Assembly: GCF_024713945.1 (NCBI RefSeq)
Contig: NC_134678.1
Location: 3,534,001-3,598,000 of the forward strand
Length of the DNA: 64,000 nucleotides
Direction of reading: 5' to 3'
Source: Dermatophagoides farinae
Taxonomy: Eukaryota > Arthropoda > Arachnida > Sarcoptiformes > Pyroglyphidae
The notes beneath the pieces were generated by a model. That model had not been told where the DNA came from and made no database searches. It worked only from the letters and a program-made list of their open reading frames with translations. Below, piece by piece: positions 1 to 22,251 of the stretch. Each line of letters starts with the position of its first letter. Position 1 is the stretch's first letter. The position numbers were made by a program, and so were the translations under genes.

Positions 1-39
1 CCTGTTCATTCAAATGCTCAATCCCATTCTGGTCATACG
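1..39 (+). CDS. Possible end of an upstream exon (partial)
   Basis: The first 39 bases are open in frame 1 and are followed directly by a canonical donor (GTATGT, position 40). This could be a 5' exon of the RBMS-like gene downstream or the tail of an exon from another gene cut by the window edge. No homology can be judged from 13 codons. Confidence 0.25.
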
Positions 40-1662
40 GTATGTTATAAATTTTTTTTTATATATTCAAAAATTTTTATAGTATCAAAGGTCCTATTAT
101 GCAATTATTGTTCAGAATTCATCATATAAATAAGATTTTCGGTAAAAAAAAGATGCAGAATATAATTTTAATTAATTCATTAAACACTAGATGGCGATCA
201 TTTTCATATGATCAAAAGGTGTTGGCTTGTTTTCAACAATATCACCGATGCCATCTATGATGAACCACAACAATGATTTAAGCGCGGCCATATTATATTA
301 TACAATACAATAATAATACCACTACCATCATCCGCGGACAAGACACACCAAATTACATTTGCCAAAAAAAGATATATCTATGGCCCAAACACAAACTTTT
401 ATGATTGAAGTTTTGTTTGTTCGATAAATGGTGATCCATTTGTTTGTATGTGTGTGTGTGTGTTCTATGTCGTCTTACTTTATTGGTGTGTTTTCTGGTT
501 TTCTCAGTTTTTTTTTCATTCCATTTATTTGTGTTGATCTTTCGGTTGTTCGTTCTTTTTTTTAGTTATTTTCCTCCTCTCAACTAAAACTCACTCACAC
601 TCAATTTTCGCCGCTTTTTCTTTGTTTCGCTCATCACCACATATTCGACGAAACTACTCGAAGAAGAAGTATATATTATACTCATGAAAAGAAGAAACAA
701 AACAACAAAAAAAAAAGAAATAACCAGAATCCAATCTCAATATTGATTTACAACCATTTTTTTGAATGCGCGAATCCTCCTCCTCATCATCCTCCTTTAC
801 ATCGTCGTCGTTGAATACAACAACAACGATGAAGAATTTTGATTCTCCAATATTGATGGTGTTTTTGTGTAAATTTCAATTCGAATAAAACCAATTTGGG
901 GCTGTTTTTTGTTTTGTTTTCATTTTTTTTTTTGTTTTATGTGGTGTGTTTAATAACCTGATGGATTGACCCAATATAGAGTTTCAGCAACCATTTTGTT
1001 GTTAATGTGTTGATAATTTTTTTGTTATTGTGATTATCATTTTAACAATTTATATGTTGGTATATGTGTTTGTGTGTATGTTGAGAAAAAACAACGACAT
1101 CTGATTGATCATTGATCCGTGATTTTCAATGATTATGGTTTATTATACCCGTCTATAATCCATATGGTCACTGAACTTTTTTTTTATCAGATTAATGTGA
1201 AATATATCAATTGATTTCCGATAACTAAACGCGATTATAGAACAACAAATATATCGTAATCGTATCTATCCATTGTTTTTATTGCTGTTATAATTTGAAA
1301 AATTCTATTTTCATACAACAAATAATACCCTTTTTCTATGAATTTACCTTTTTTTTAATCAATCAAGTGATTTTCTTATTTTATTTCTGTATTGTGCTAT
1401 CATCAAGTGTTACATTTTTTTTTAAAAATGTTAATTATTACTTGTCATAATCAATGAATGACAAATTACATTTGGTGATTCATTCCAAAAGGTTGTCAAT
1501 AGGTTTTTTTCCAAAAAATTTATATTCTAATAATGTGATATTGATATACATTGTTTGAATGATACGACAATCACTTTATCATCCCTTCAACTGTTTCTAT
1601 CATCAAACATTTTTTTTGTAATTATTTTACCATCAATGATCATCATTACTACATGAAAAATA
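40..1662. other. Non-coding stretch upstream of the RBMS-like gene
   Basis: No convincing coding exon was found. It is AT-rich with T- and A-runs and short TG repeats (about 450-462). A possible three-way-junction fold lies at 188-257. It probably contains promoter, 5' UTR and/or 5' intron sequence of the RBMS-like gene. An upstream ATG at 1652 opens a 15-codon uORF (1652-1696) that overlaps the presumed start at 1663 in another frame, which could dampen initiation. Confidence 0.5.
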
Positions 1663-4227
1663 ATGAAGCAAGAATCACAGCCAAAAATTTTATATAGTAG
1701 AGCATTGCAAGGTTCAATGTCGAATACAACTTCATCGACAACATCAACAACAAATAATATAAAAACAATGAGTAGTGGTAATAATAATAATAATATAAAT
1801 CAACAACAATCGAAAACAACACTTGTCGTTTCGCCATCATCAACGACAATAACAACAACATCATCGATTCTGGCAAATTCAATGGTAGACATGAATGGAC
1901 CGAATATGTCTTCGTATCATCAACATTCGCCACATTTACCTCATTTAAATAATAACAAGCGACATAATGATAGTGATAAAGTTCAGCAAATAGGTACAAG
2001 TGGTGGTAGTAGTGTTGTTGTTGGAATCGGCGGCAATGGCCGAACAATATTGCCAAATTCTTCACAACAAACAAACATGCCATTCCGCATGTCTAATAAA
2101 AATTGCCTACAACAATCATCATCAAATAATAATTATTCGATTCGCCATACACAGGTATTATTCACAAACACAAACACATTGTGAAAACTCACTGATATGA
2201 ATTGCATAAAGGATCTTATTCTTATTAAATAAAATATAAAATATTAAGAAATCAATCAATCATTGACATTTATTATTTTTATCATTTCTAGCCTTATCAT
2301 AATTCCCGAATTTCATCACAACAACAGCAACAACAAATTACGTCTTCCGTTTCACCATCAACAACATCAGCAGTTTCAGCTGCTGCTGCTGCTGCTGTTG
2401 GAACCGGAAATCAAATGGTACAAACCAATAATAAATTATCAACAAATGGATCATCTACCTCCATAAATGTTCCATCGATTAATAGCGGAAATAATGCCAA
2501 CAATAATAGTACAACAAGTGGAAATAATAATAATAATAGCAGTTTGTCCATGAATTCAACAACAAATGTAAACACACAAAATGGAACGACAGCATCGATA
2601 TTGTCGTCGGATAAATCGGATTCATCAACATTAACAACAATCAGTAAAACAAATTTATATATTCGTGGTTTGACGCCAAATACTACTGACAAAGATCTTC
2701 AATTACTTTGCCAACCGTATGTTTTCGGTTTTTTTCTGTAGTTTTATATATTCACAATAATTTCGTTTTCTCTATAATATTTAGTTATGGTAATATTGTC
2801 TCGACAAAAGCTATTCTAGACAAGGAAACCAACAAATGCAAAGGTATTTAGCATTGATTTTAGTTTTATATTCAAAAACAAAAAATCATTTAATTTCTTT
2901 TATACAGGCTATGGTTTTGTTGATTTTGACAATCCAAACTCTGCCGAACAAGCAGTTAAGAGTTTAATTTCACAAGGTGTTCAAGCACAAATGGCAAAAT
3001 GTACTGATACAAATAGAAACAAAACAATGCAGCAAAAGATTCTTGTATGTTCATTTTGATGATATTTCATATTTTTGTATGATTCTGATTATTATTTTAT
3101 TATTAAATAGCAACAAGAACATGATCCAACAAATTTGTATATTGCAAATCTACCGATGACTATGGCCGAAACAGATTTGGAAGCAATGCTTTCATTATAT
3201 GGTAATGTCATATCAACACGTATCTTAAAGGATTCGAATGGTACACCACGTGGTGTAGGATTTGCTCGGTAAATAAATTAATTACTGAATGATTTTGATG
3301 AATGATTCTTCATTGTCGTCTTATAAATAGAATGGAAAGTAAAGAAAAATGTGAAAGTATCATTAACATTTTGAATGGAAAATTATTACCTGGCGGTAAA
3401 GATACATTGTTGGTGAAATTCGCTGATGGTGGTAGCAAAAAGAAGAATCATTATAAGAATGAAAGTCGTTATCGAAGCGATGTTGATGTAAGTGTTTTTG
3501 GTTTTCAATTTGTTCAAATTTATATTTAATGAAAATTTTTTATCGTTCAAATGATTAGCAACTTCAAATGGGATTCGATTCTACAAATTTGACTACGAAC
3601 GGTGGTGTAACTGCTATGTTGCCATCACCATTGAGTGCTACTTCGTATCAAAGATTTTCATCTCCATACCAAAATCCAATGCAAGCAAATCCATGGATGC
3701 ATCATCAAGCACCTCAGCCCCAATATATAATGCAACCACAATTGATGGATCCGAATGCTGCTACAGCGCTTCAATTTTCTCCCGCATTAATGCATCAATT
3801 GACAGCACAAATGTCGCACATACAATTGGGTGGTGTTTCAGGAACGGCTGGGGTATGTAAATCATTTTTCATATATATTTTTATTTATCAATTTGTTTCT
3901 TTTTCATTATCACAGTACCATTTACCGGGTAATCCACATCCATATGGAACACAACTTTATACACCACAATTGATACCAACAATGCCCATGTCTGGAGTTT
4001 CTGGCGATGTAAGCATTGATAATGTTTGATTTTTAATAATTCTCATTGTATTTATATATTTTTTTCAGCAGCAACAAGATCCAATCAATCCATCCCAATC
4101 AGTGAGCAGTGGAAGTGTTTCGGGTGAAGATCCTCAACAACATCAACAACAATCGAATCCACAACAAACATCGCAGCAGGCACCACCGCCGCCTAATTTT
4201 CAATTATGTTATGGTCAACAAAAATAA
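1663..4227 (+). CDS. shep: RBMS/alan shepard-type RNA-binding protein (two RRMs)
   Basis: Exons 1663-2154, 2292-2716, 2785-2843, 2908-3044, 3111-3268, 3331-3487, 3559-3852, 3916-4008 and 4069-4227 join in frame to 657 residues. The N-terminal ~280 residues are Asn/Ser/Thr-rich. RRM1 is at about 285-360 (RNP2 LYIRGL, RNP1 KGYGFVDF) and RRM2 at about 379-456 (RNP2 LYIANL, RNP1 RGVGFARM). The stretch QGVQAQMAK before RRM2 and the [14 protein letters not shown] block after it are signatures of the RBMS1-3/Shep family. These proteins bind single-stranded AU-rich RNA/DNA; in Drosophila Shep acts in neuronal remodelling and as an insulator-associated factor. The C-terminal half is Gln/Pro/Met-rich. 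The last intron ends in tandem CAG acceptors (4069 or 4072), so a one-Gln isoform difference is possible. A 15-residue insert (357-371) separates RRM1 from RRM2. The start at 1663 is the first long-frame ATG; upstream coding exons are not excluded. Confidence 0.9.
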
Positions 4228-4886
4228 AAATGATACGGTCAATCAATTTTTTTCAAGAGCATTTTTCATCATTATCAATGACACCACCCATGGATATTGA
4301 TTATCTTGATCTATTATAAAATGCTCAATGTTTTATCTTTTTGACCCAAAAATTAATCGAATGAAAAACAAAATCTGTTGTTGGTGGTGATTTATCAAAT
4401 ATTGATTGATTGAACAAAAAAAAAAACAAAAATGATTTGTTTTTTGTTTCATCAACTAAATTTGTAAATTTTTGAAATTCATACAAACAAACAAAATGAA
4501 ATAAATGAGTTCAAATTTTCGAGTAATTAATAATCATTTTTCATCATTGTTTTGCTGATCGATATCGAATTAATCAATCAAAAAAAAAAAAAAAAAAAAA
4601 AAAAAACAAACAAATTACGATATAAAATTTATTATTGTTATCAACATACGGCATTAGACAAATATGATGATAAATATCGCTTTCATATGATTCTATTTTG
4701 CCTTTTCTTTGTGGTCGACAAGTTGTCAGAATTGTTGTTGTTATTATTTATTATTATTATTATTATTGTTACAACATGAAAAAAAAGAAAAACACTCAAC
4801 TATAGAAAGAAGATTTATTTCTCTTGGAAAGCATCATCATCATTTTAATGGCAATTTATATATATATAAAAGTAATATTTTATTAA
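4228..4886. other. 3' UTR/intergenic, RBMS-like gene to secreted-protein gene
   Basis: AT-rich with an A-run of about 26 at 4580-4605. AATAAA at about 4499 is a candidate poly(A) signal for the + strand gene. No coding potential beyond low-complexity frames. Confidence 0.4.
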
Positions 4887-5321
4887 CTATACGATCCCAA
4901 TTACTGTTGATGGACGTTTTCTTTTGTTTACTTTATTTGAAGTTTGCTTTCGTTTCTTTTGTTTACTACTTTGTTTCTTTTTCTTCTTCATCATCTGTTT
5001 CCGATTCATTCCATTATTGAGAAGTGCTGATGATGGTGATCCATTTCCGTTGTTTCGGTTACTGTTGATGTTTGGTTTGACACGACCATAATAAATATCA
5101 TCTTCAGCTTCAACTTGAGCATTATATTCATCTAAACTATTTGGTAAACAACATTTGCTGAATTTCATACAGCAAAGTATATTACGTACAGAATTTGTTG
5201 ATATACGATCACATTGATCACAGGCTGTTGTATGACCTTGATAGAATATGATTGAATCGACATTTATTATGGTGATCGAGAATAATGTTAATAACAAATG
5301 AAATCCAGAAAAAATCATCAT
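4887..5321 (-). CDS. Small secreted cysteine-rich protein, basic C-terminus
   Basis: Single-exon frame of 144 residues starting MMIFSGFHLLLTLFSITIIN, a good signal peptide (cleavage likely near residue 23). The mature part begins with a compact six-cysteine block, C-x2-C-x12-CC-x5-CC (about residues 34-58), then an acidic/Tyr segment (EAEDDIYYGRVKP). An Asn-rich linker and a strongly Lys/Arg-rich tail with many potential dibasic cleavage sites follow. The architecture (signal peptide, one Cys module, basic tail) fits a peptide precursor or small extracellular ligand, but I do not recognise the family; it is not the trissin or neuroparsin spacing. It lies between the 3' ends of the RBMS-like gene and the GPCR. 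AATAAA is present on the - strand just after the stop. Confidence 0.6.
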   Translation of the reverse strand: MMIFSGFHLLLTLFSITIINVDSIIFYQGHTTACDQCDRISTNSVRNILCCMKFSKCCLPNSLDEYNAQVEAEDDIYYGRVKPNINSNRNNGNGSPSSALLNNGMNRKQMMKKKKKQSSKQKKRKQTSNKVNKRKRPSTVIGIV

Positions 5322-5929
5322 ATAATTTTACAAAATACTTTTGTTTTGCAGAAGCCACGCTACAAACAACGAATGACATGAAATATTTTTTTTTTTTTTT
5401 TATAAATTCTACATCGACGAAATGAAATTTTTTCTATTTTGCTGACCAATTGGTTTGCCATTTTTCGACAGGAAAAAAACGCAGTACTTGTACACATCTT
5501 CAAAATAATATTATTGTTACATGAAATGACGTGATTGGATTGCAATCGAATGCAATTCAAGGACAATGTTTTTTTTTCAAATTAAAAAACAACTACAGTA
5601 ATAATTTATCGATTTGATCCGATCGAAAGAAGACGTGGACGAAAGCAACAAGAATGTTAGAATTTTTTATTTTTTATTTTTTTTTTGTTGCAAGATCATT
5701 TATTAATTGGTTATAAATGGTCATAATAATCATTTTTAAATTATTTCCATTTTATATGTTGAAAGTATAGATAATGTTAATGTCTAAAGACATTTTCTAC
5801 CATTATTAGTTTGGATTGAGATCTAATGAATTGAATTGATATACGTAGTTCTTTATCCTGTTAAAAGATAGCAGCACTACCATAAATTAAAACAAATTTT
5901 TAATACGAATCTGGCTATTTCTGGATAAT

Positions 5930-5965
<36 letters not shown>

Positions 5966-6198
5966 AAAAACAAAAACAAAATTCAAATGTTTCAACCACG
6001 AAAAATATGGTAAAATTTTTTTTATCTGATTAAAATGATAGATAATTGGAGGAAAAATTGGTTGAAAAAAAAACATTGGCAACGGAAAAAATTTATATGA
6101 GAGAGGGGGTGGTCAAAATGAAAATGAAATTGTTGAAATTTTTTTTTGAATATCGATAAAAATTGGTTTTTTTTTTGATTAATAATAATAATAATATA
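5322..6198. other. Intergenic, A-rich
   Basis: Contains a poly(A) run at about 5936-5963 followed by (CAAAA)n, plus several T-runs. No supported gene. Probably the 5' flank of the small secreted-protein gene and the 3' flank of the GPCR gene. Confidence 0.4.
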
Positions 6199-16750
<10,552 letters not shown>

Positions 16751-18340
16751 TATATATCAAAAAAAAACAACTTGAAATAACTGGTTATCTAAAAGAAATA
16801 AAAATAAAAAATAAAAATAGTTCAGTACTGGTAATGTCAACTATAAATAAATGAATGAATGAATGAAACAGCAGTTTGAAATTTTTTTTTCTATTCATTC
16901 AAATTCATTTCATTAGAAACAGACAAACAAACAATCCATTTGAATAGCCATCACTAGAGTAAGTGTTGTTGGCCATATCACATTGATGATGATGAGGGAA
17001 AAAATGAATTGAAAATGACAATATATCAACTCGCGCATACAAACATGGGAATATATACAATAAATGAATAAAGAAAAAAGTAATCATCATCATCAGATAA
17101 ATTACATTATCATTGTTAATGGATTTTCTTCTTCATTTCATCTAAAAGTTTTATCTGGTTGTCGTCGTTTTCTTTTAATTTTTTGTTTGTTCACATATGA
17201 TGATGATGATAATGATGATGATCAAATAATGGATTGTTTGTATCTCTCTCTCTCTATGTCTTTCTATTGGTATTCATTGGTTCGATGTCACTATGTTATT
17301 TTCCTTGTTTTCATTCAATGAAACAGAAAAGAATAAAACGATTAGTTAAATTGATGAATACACGATCAACACCTGTGTGTGTTTGTGTGTAATAGAAAAC
17401 AAAAAAAAAATTATGAATATCCATTATATACATAGAGAAGATAAAAGAAAAAAATGACAAGCAAACAATAACGACACAAAAAAAAGAAAAAATGATTGAT
17501 TAAGTGTGATTCATTCATAAATGATTGATCAAAATAAGCTAAAGAGAAACAAAAAATAAATTTAGCGCAAATTATACTAGGTAAAACACATTACAGGTAA
17601 ACTTGTTAATCATCATCCATTTAATATCTGGTGATGATTTCATGGCAATAATTTCAATTAATTAACTTTCTAAAAAAAATCCATAATTGAACATAGATTA
17701 GCAACACAAATATTCAAATTAATTTTTTCTTTTTTTTCAAATTGTAAAATAATAGATGTATTGTAATTCAAAGAAGAAGAAGGAAAAAAATCACAAAAAT
17801 TGAAAAAAGCAAACAAACGAAATAACGATTGGATTTGTGTTTCAGAGAAAAAGCTAACACCATCATCGTCATCATCATCATCATCATCAGGAGTTGATTA
17901 TTCAATGAGAATTAAGCAACAATAGCAAAAAAGTGATTGAAAATTAATGTTTTTGACACCATAATCATTATCAAATACAACAAACAAAAAACGAGAATTA
18001 GGAAATTTTCAAAATTAGGTTCTCTCACACCCGAAACAATCACTGTCTAATTCGAAACAACAACAGTAATTGGTGATCATTTTTTTTTCTCTTATTCTCT
18101 ACACGGAAAATTCAAATCCATTTTAATTGTGTGTGTTTTCCATTATGTCTATGTTTTATTTTCCCTTTTTAAACATTTCCGAAAAATCACCATCATCATC
18201 AATTGATGATTTTCGGGGGGGGGGTAGAGAAAAATATACGCAAAATGCATCTGTAAAATACTTTAGTTAATGGACTATACAGAAATTAATATCATGATCA
18301 CATAGATTATTCTGACCAAAGTCGCGGAATTGTTCAAGTG

Positions 18341-18341
<1 letters not shown>

Positions 18342-18387
<46 letters not shown>
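18342..18387. repeat. (GT)n microsatellite
   Basis: About 23 GT units. Confidence 0.95.
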
Positions 18388-18390
<3 letters not shown>

Positions 18391-18544
18391 CTGTCAATGA
18401 TACGAAATCACACCACATTACATCAATATTATCATCATCAATTTCAATTGTACATTCTTTTTTCCACATTTACAATAAATAATTTCATCATCATCAACAT
18501 CTTATTATATCAAGATTAATGTGTTAATTATGGATTCACGTAAC

Positions 18545-18547
<3 letters not shown>

Positions 18548-18581
<34 letters not shown>
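18548..18581. repeat. (CA)n microsatellite
   Basis: About 16 CA units. Confidence 0.95.
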
Positions 18582-18741
18582 GTTGTAATTATATACACTT
18601 GTCTATTGATGATAATGTATACACATCATTGACTTAATGTTAAAGTTATATATAGTTGTTAGAGCAGTTCAATTAATAAAAATAATGATAAAAGCAATTT
18701 ACAATATAACATGATAAAAGTTTCATTGATTTCACTTATTA

Positions 18742-18757
18742 CCCCCCCCCCCCCCCC
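18742..18757. repeat. C16 homopolymer followed by (CA)n
   Basis: Sixteen consecutive C, very unusual in this AT-rich DNA, followed by AACACACACACACAC. A G10 run lies 520 bases upstream at 18215-18224. Confidence 0.95.
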
Positions 18758-21700
18758 AACACACACACACACTTACACTATAAACTGTCGAACAAAATAG
18801 ATGTTGTTCAGATCCATAATAACAAGATAAGATAAGAGAAAAAAAATACCAAATTTACTTGTCCCTTGAAACGAATCCAAATGGAATTCGTATTTCTGTC
18901 TTTATCTTCGCTCTCTCATAATGTATTTAGCTGGAAAAGTAAAAAAAAAATGAACAAGTTAAGAATCGCCAGAAATTCAAAGTGAAAATAAATTGAAAAA
19001 CATTCATATATATTATAGAAAAAGGGGATGCCGTAAGGCCAAAATACTAATAATAAAACAACAACAACAACAACAACAAAAAACAAGAGTTTTCTTCTTT
19101 ATAAAATCAAATTATCGAAAATGAACCACACATACACACATGGTGGATATAGAAAATTGAATAAATTTGAGAGAAAAGTAAGTAATAATAGAAAAAAAAC
19201 AAATGATCATTGTGAGAACTATAAAAAGAATTTGAAGTGTTAAAACAAAATTACTCTGGATTTTTGTTGGGTTTTTCATGTGAAAATATTTAATGACTAT
19301 ATGAAAATATGGAATAAAAGTACTTTTGATGATGAAAAACACATACAAACACGTAGAATATATTGGCAAAAGTTTTAAAATCTGAATTGATTTTTGATTA
19401 GTTTTTTTTATGGCTCGTTGCTACTACTTGTATTGATTTGATTCGATTGTTTTCAATTTTTTTTGTTGTTGTTGTTGTATTCCTGCCATTCTTTTGCTCT
19501 TTCTCAAGCTTTCGAGAAATCATTATGAAATTCTGTATCATGAAAAAAATAACTACGAAGCCTTTAAGTACAACGATGGAAAGAAAAAATATAGGAAAAG
19601 TTAAGAAGAAAATCTGATCTGAAATTCGATACATGATAAATCGTAAAAATAGCGATGACAATATATTTTTTCACAATCGCTTTTTCCACCACCATTGTTC
19701 AATATGTGTTACTTTGTTTATCGTTTTTTTTTCTTATTTTCGACATTATTATCACACATAATCTAAAAACAATCAATAGCCGAATTAATAATAATAATAA
19801 TTATAAAAATCTTGCCGCCATTATCATCATCATCATCATCGTGATCAGAAATATGGCCATCCGATTAGTTTGACCAAACTGATTGATTGATTGATTAAAA
19901 ATTCTATTAGTTACATTTGGTTAATGTATAGAATAATTAAATATAATATATATAGGCCGATTATCATTTTGGTAAATATTGGCCATCTTAAGAATAAAAA
20001 AAAGAATCTTAAAGAAAGAAAATATTTTTATCGATTAGATATTAATAGATTCATTCATTCAATGACGAAAAATATCCGAAAATTTTTTTTTTAAGTTGGT
20101 CGTAAAGAAAATAATATATTTCCAAGTTGTTGAAAACAAAAGTTTTTTCTTTTGTAAAAAAAAGATTTTTTTTTCACTTTAAGCGTCGAGGGAGATGAAA
20201 AAAAAATCCGCATCATTTTCGCTGCCTAAATGAATGCAACCATGACAACCGATGGATAAAAAAACAAAACAACAACAACAGTAAGACAAGTTATCTACTA
20301 GAAGCACTATGTTTTATATAATAATAAAATTTTCGTCGGATATATTTTTTTTTTCTTCAATCTGATTCCATCAAAATCAGAGAAAAACAATAGTTTTAAA
20401 GTTGAAAAGAAATATTTCATAAAAACATAGCTTTAAGCTGTTGAAATTTATTTTTTTTTCTCTTCAAAGTAATATAAACATCATCATTATTGCACGCACA
20501 CAAAAAAAAGTGTCTGGTTATTTCCAAATTTTTGTTTTACTTTTACAAATAAAATTACGATAAATGAACAAAGATGGAATTCAAATGCAATAATAAAGAA
20601 AAGGATTCAGTATTTTTTCGGTTGTTGTTGTTGTTTATTATTTTATTTGAATTTATATAAAAAAAAATTATAGTTACATGATTCGTTATTCTTGATATGT
20701 CAACATCATCATTTTTGTTTCTTGATGACGACAATGATAATGATGATGATGGTGGAGATAATATATTGAAACATGAATCTAATTGTCGTTGTTGTTCAAA
20801 AAAAAATGTTTCTATTCTAGTTTCTGTAACATCAATAACAAAATCTTGTTGTTGATTAAAAAAAAAAAATAAAATAAAAATTTTACAGTTTTCACACTTT
20901 TTCTTTGTCATGTTTTTCTTTCATCATCTTATTGTTATCAAATTATCAAATTGCGTTGAAATTGGACCTTCCTCTAAGCGGAAAAATATTTGAAAAACCG
21001 AATTTTTTTGAAAGAAAACTAAATAATAATGAAATTCGTATGAACCTTATCAAACTGTATCAGAATAATGTGTGAAAGTGAGAAAAAATAGGACAACAAA
21101 AGCAACAAACAAAGCAGAAAAAAAGATCAACGGATGAAGCAAAAAATAACCAAAGATTATTGAAGCATTAACACAACAAAACACACACACACAAAGAGAA
21201 TGGAAAAAAAGAATGTGGGAAGAATTTGCTATACAAACTTTGATTGTTAAAAATCAAAAGAATTAGATAGGAATAAAGAAAACATTCAGATGACATACAC
21301 ACGCAGACAAAAAGGAAGCCAAAAGATGCGGGAAAATGTCAAACAAACCGGGTTAAAATAGAAAAAATTATCATCAACAATCATATATACATGCACATCC
21401 AGGGACAGAGTATGTTCATTTCATTAGGTTAATTTTTTTCTTGTTCAAAAAAAAAATTACTAAAAACAGAATAAAGAAAAAAATCATTCGATTAAGATTT
21501 TTTCTTTCTCTTTTTATGGTGATGGTTATGATGGTGGTTGTTGTTTGCCAAAAACTAATTAAAATTAGACTTGAATTTGGAACACAACATTACGAATAAT
21601 TAGAGAAGACGAAGAAGAAGAAGTGAATATCTTTAATTTTTGTTTAAAAGCTTTAATTTCCTTTGAGAATTCTTGGATACATTTGTACGACGATTATATT

Positions 21701-22218
21701 AAGATTTGAGAATCAACATACCAAAACTTTTTATTGTGCAAAAAAAAATAATATCAATATACAAATGAAAATGAATGTAAAGTGCAAGTTTCATGGAACA
21801 TACATACAGGCACACAAACAAAAAAATCACATGACATGTTTGAGAATCATTAAAAATTCTTTATTTATTTATAGAGTGACAAAAAAAACAAATAATTCTG
21901 TAGAATGTGAATTTGTAAAAAAATAGCAGTAGTAGTTTTGTTACTTTCAAAAAAAAAAAGTTAAACCTTACCGTTTTTTGTTTGATATGTACGGCCCCCG
22001 TATATACGAAATCAAAAATTCATAAACACCTTTTTTGATACATATTCATCAATCATACACACAAACAAATTTAGCATATTATCAATAAAGATAAAAAAAT
22101 AGGCTGAATTCTAGATATTTTTTTTTGACAACAAATACACAGTGAAAGTTGTATGCATGAAATCAATGATTTTTTTTCTGGATATAGATTTTTCATCGAT
22201 TAATCGGATTTTGACTTT

Positions 22219-22219
<1 letters not shown>

Positions 22220-22250
<31 letters not shown>

Positions 22251-22251
22251 G
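22220..22251. repeat. (GTT)n trinucleotide repeat
   Basis: About 10 GTT units, ending in GCTATTGTTGTT. Confidence 0.9.

Noticed and set aside
5360-5566. 68-codon frame on - upstream of the secreted protein
   Set aside because: No ATG context, Lys/Ile-rich, ends in a T-run; probably 5' flank.
20555-20911. 118-codon frame on -
   Set aside because: Mostly Asn/Phe/Ser low complexity with poly(T); only an inner piece has exon-like ends, too weak to call a gene.
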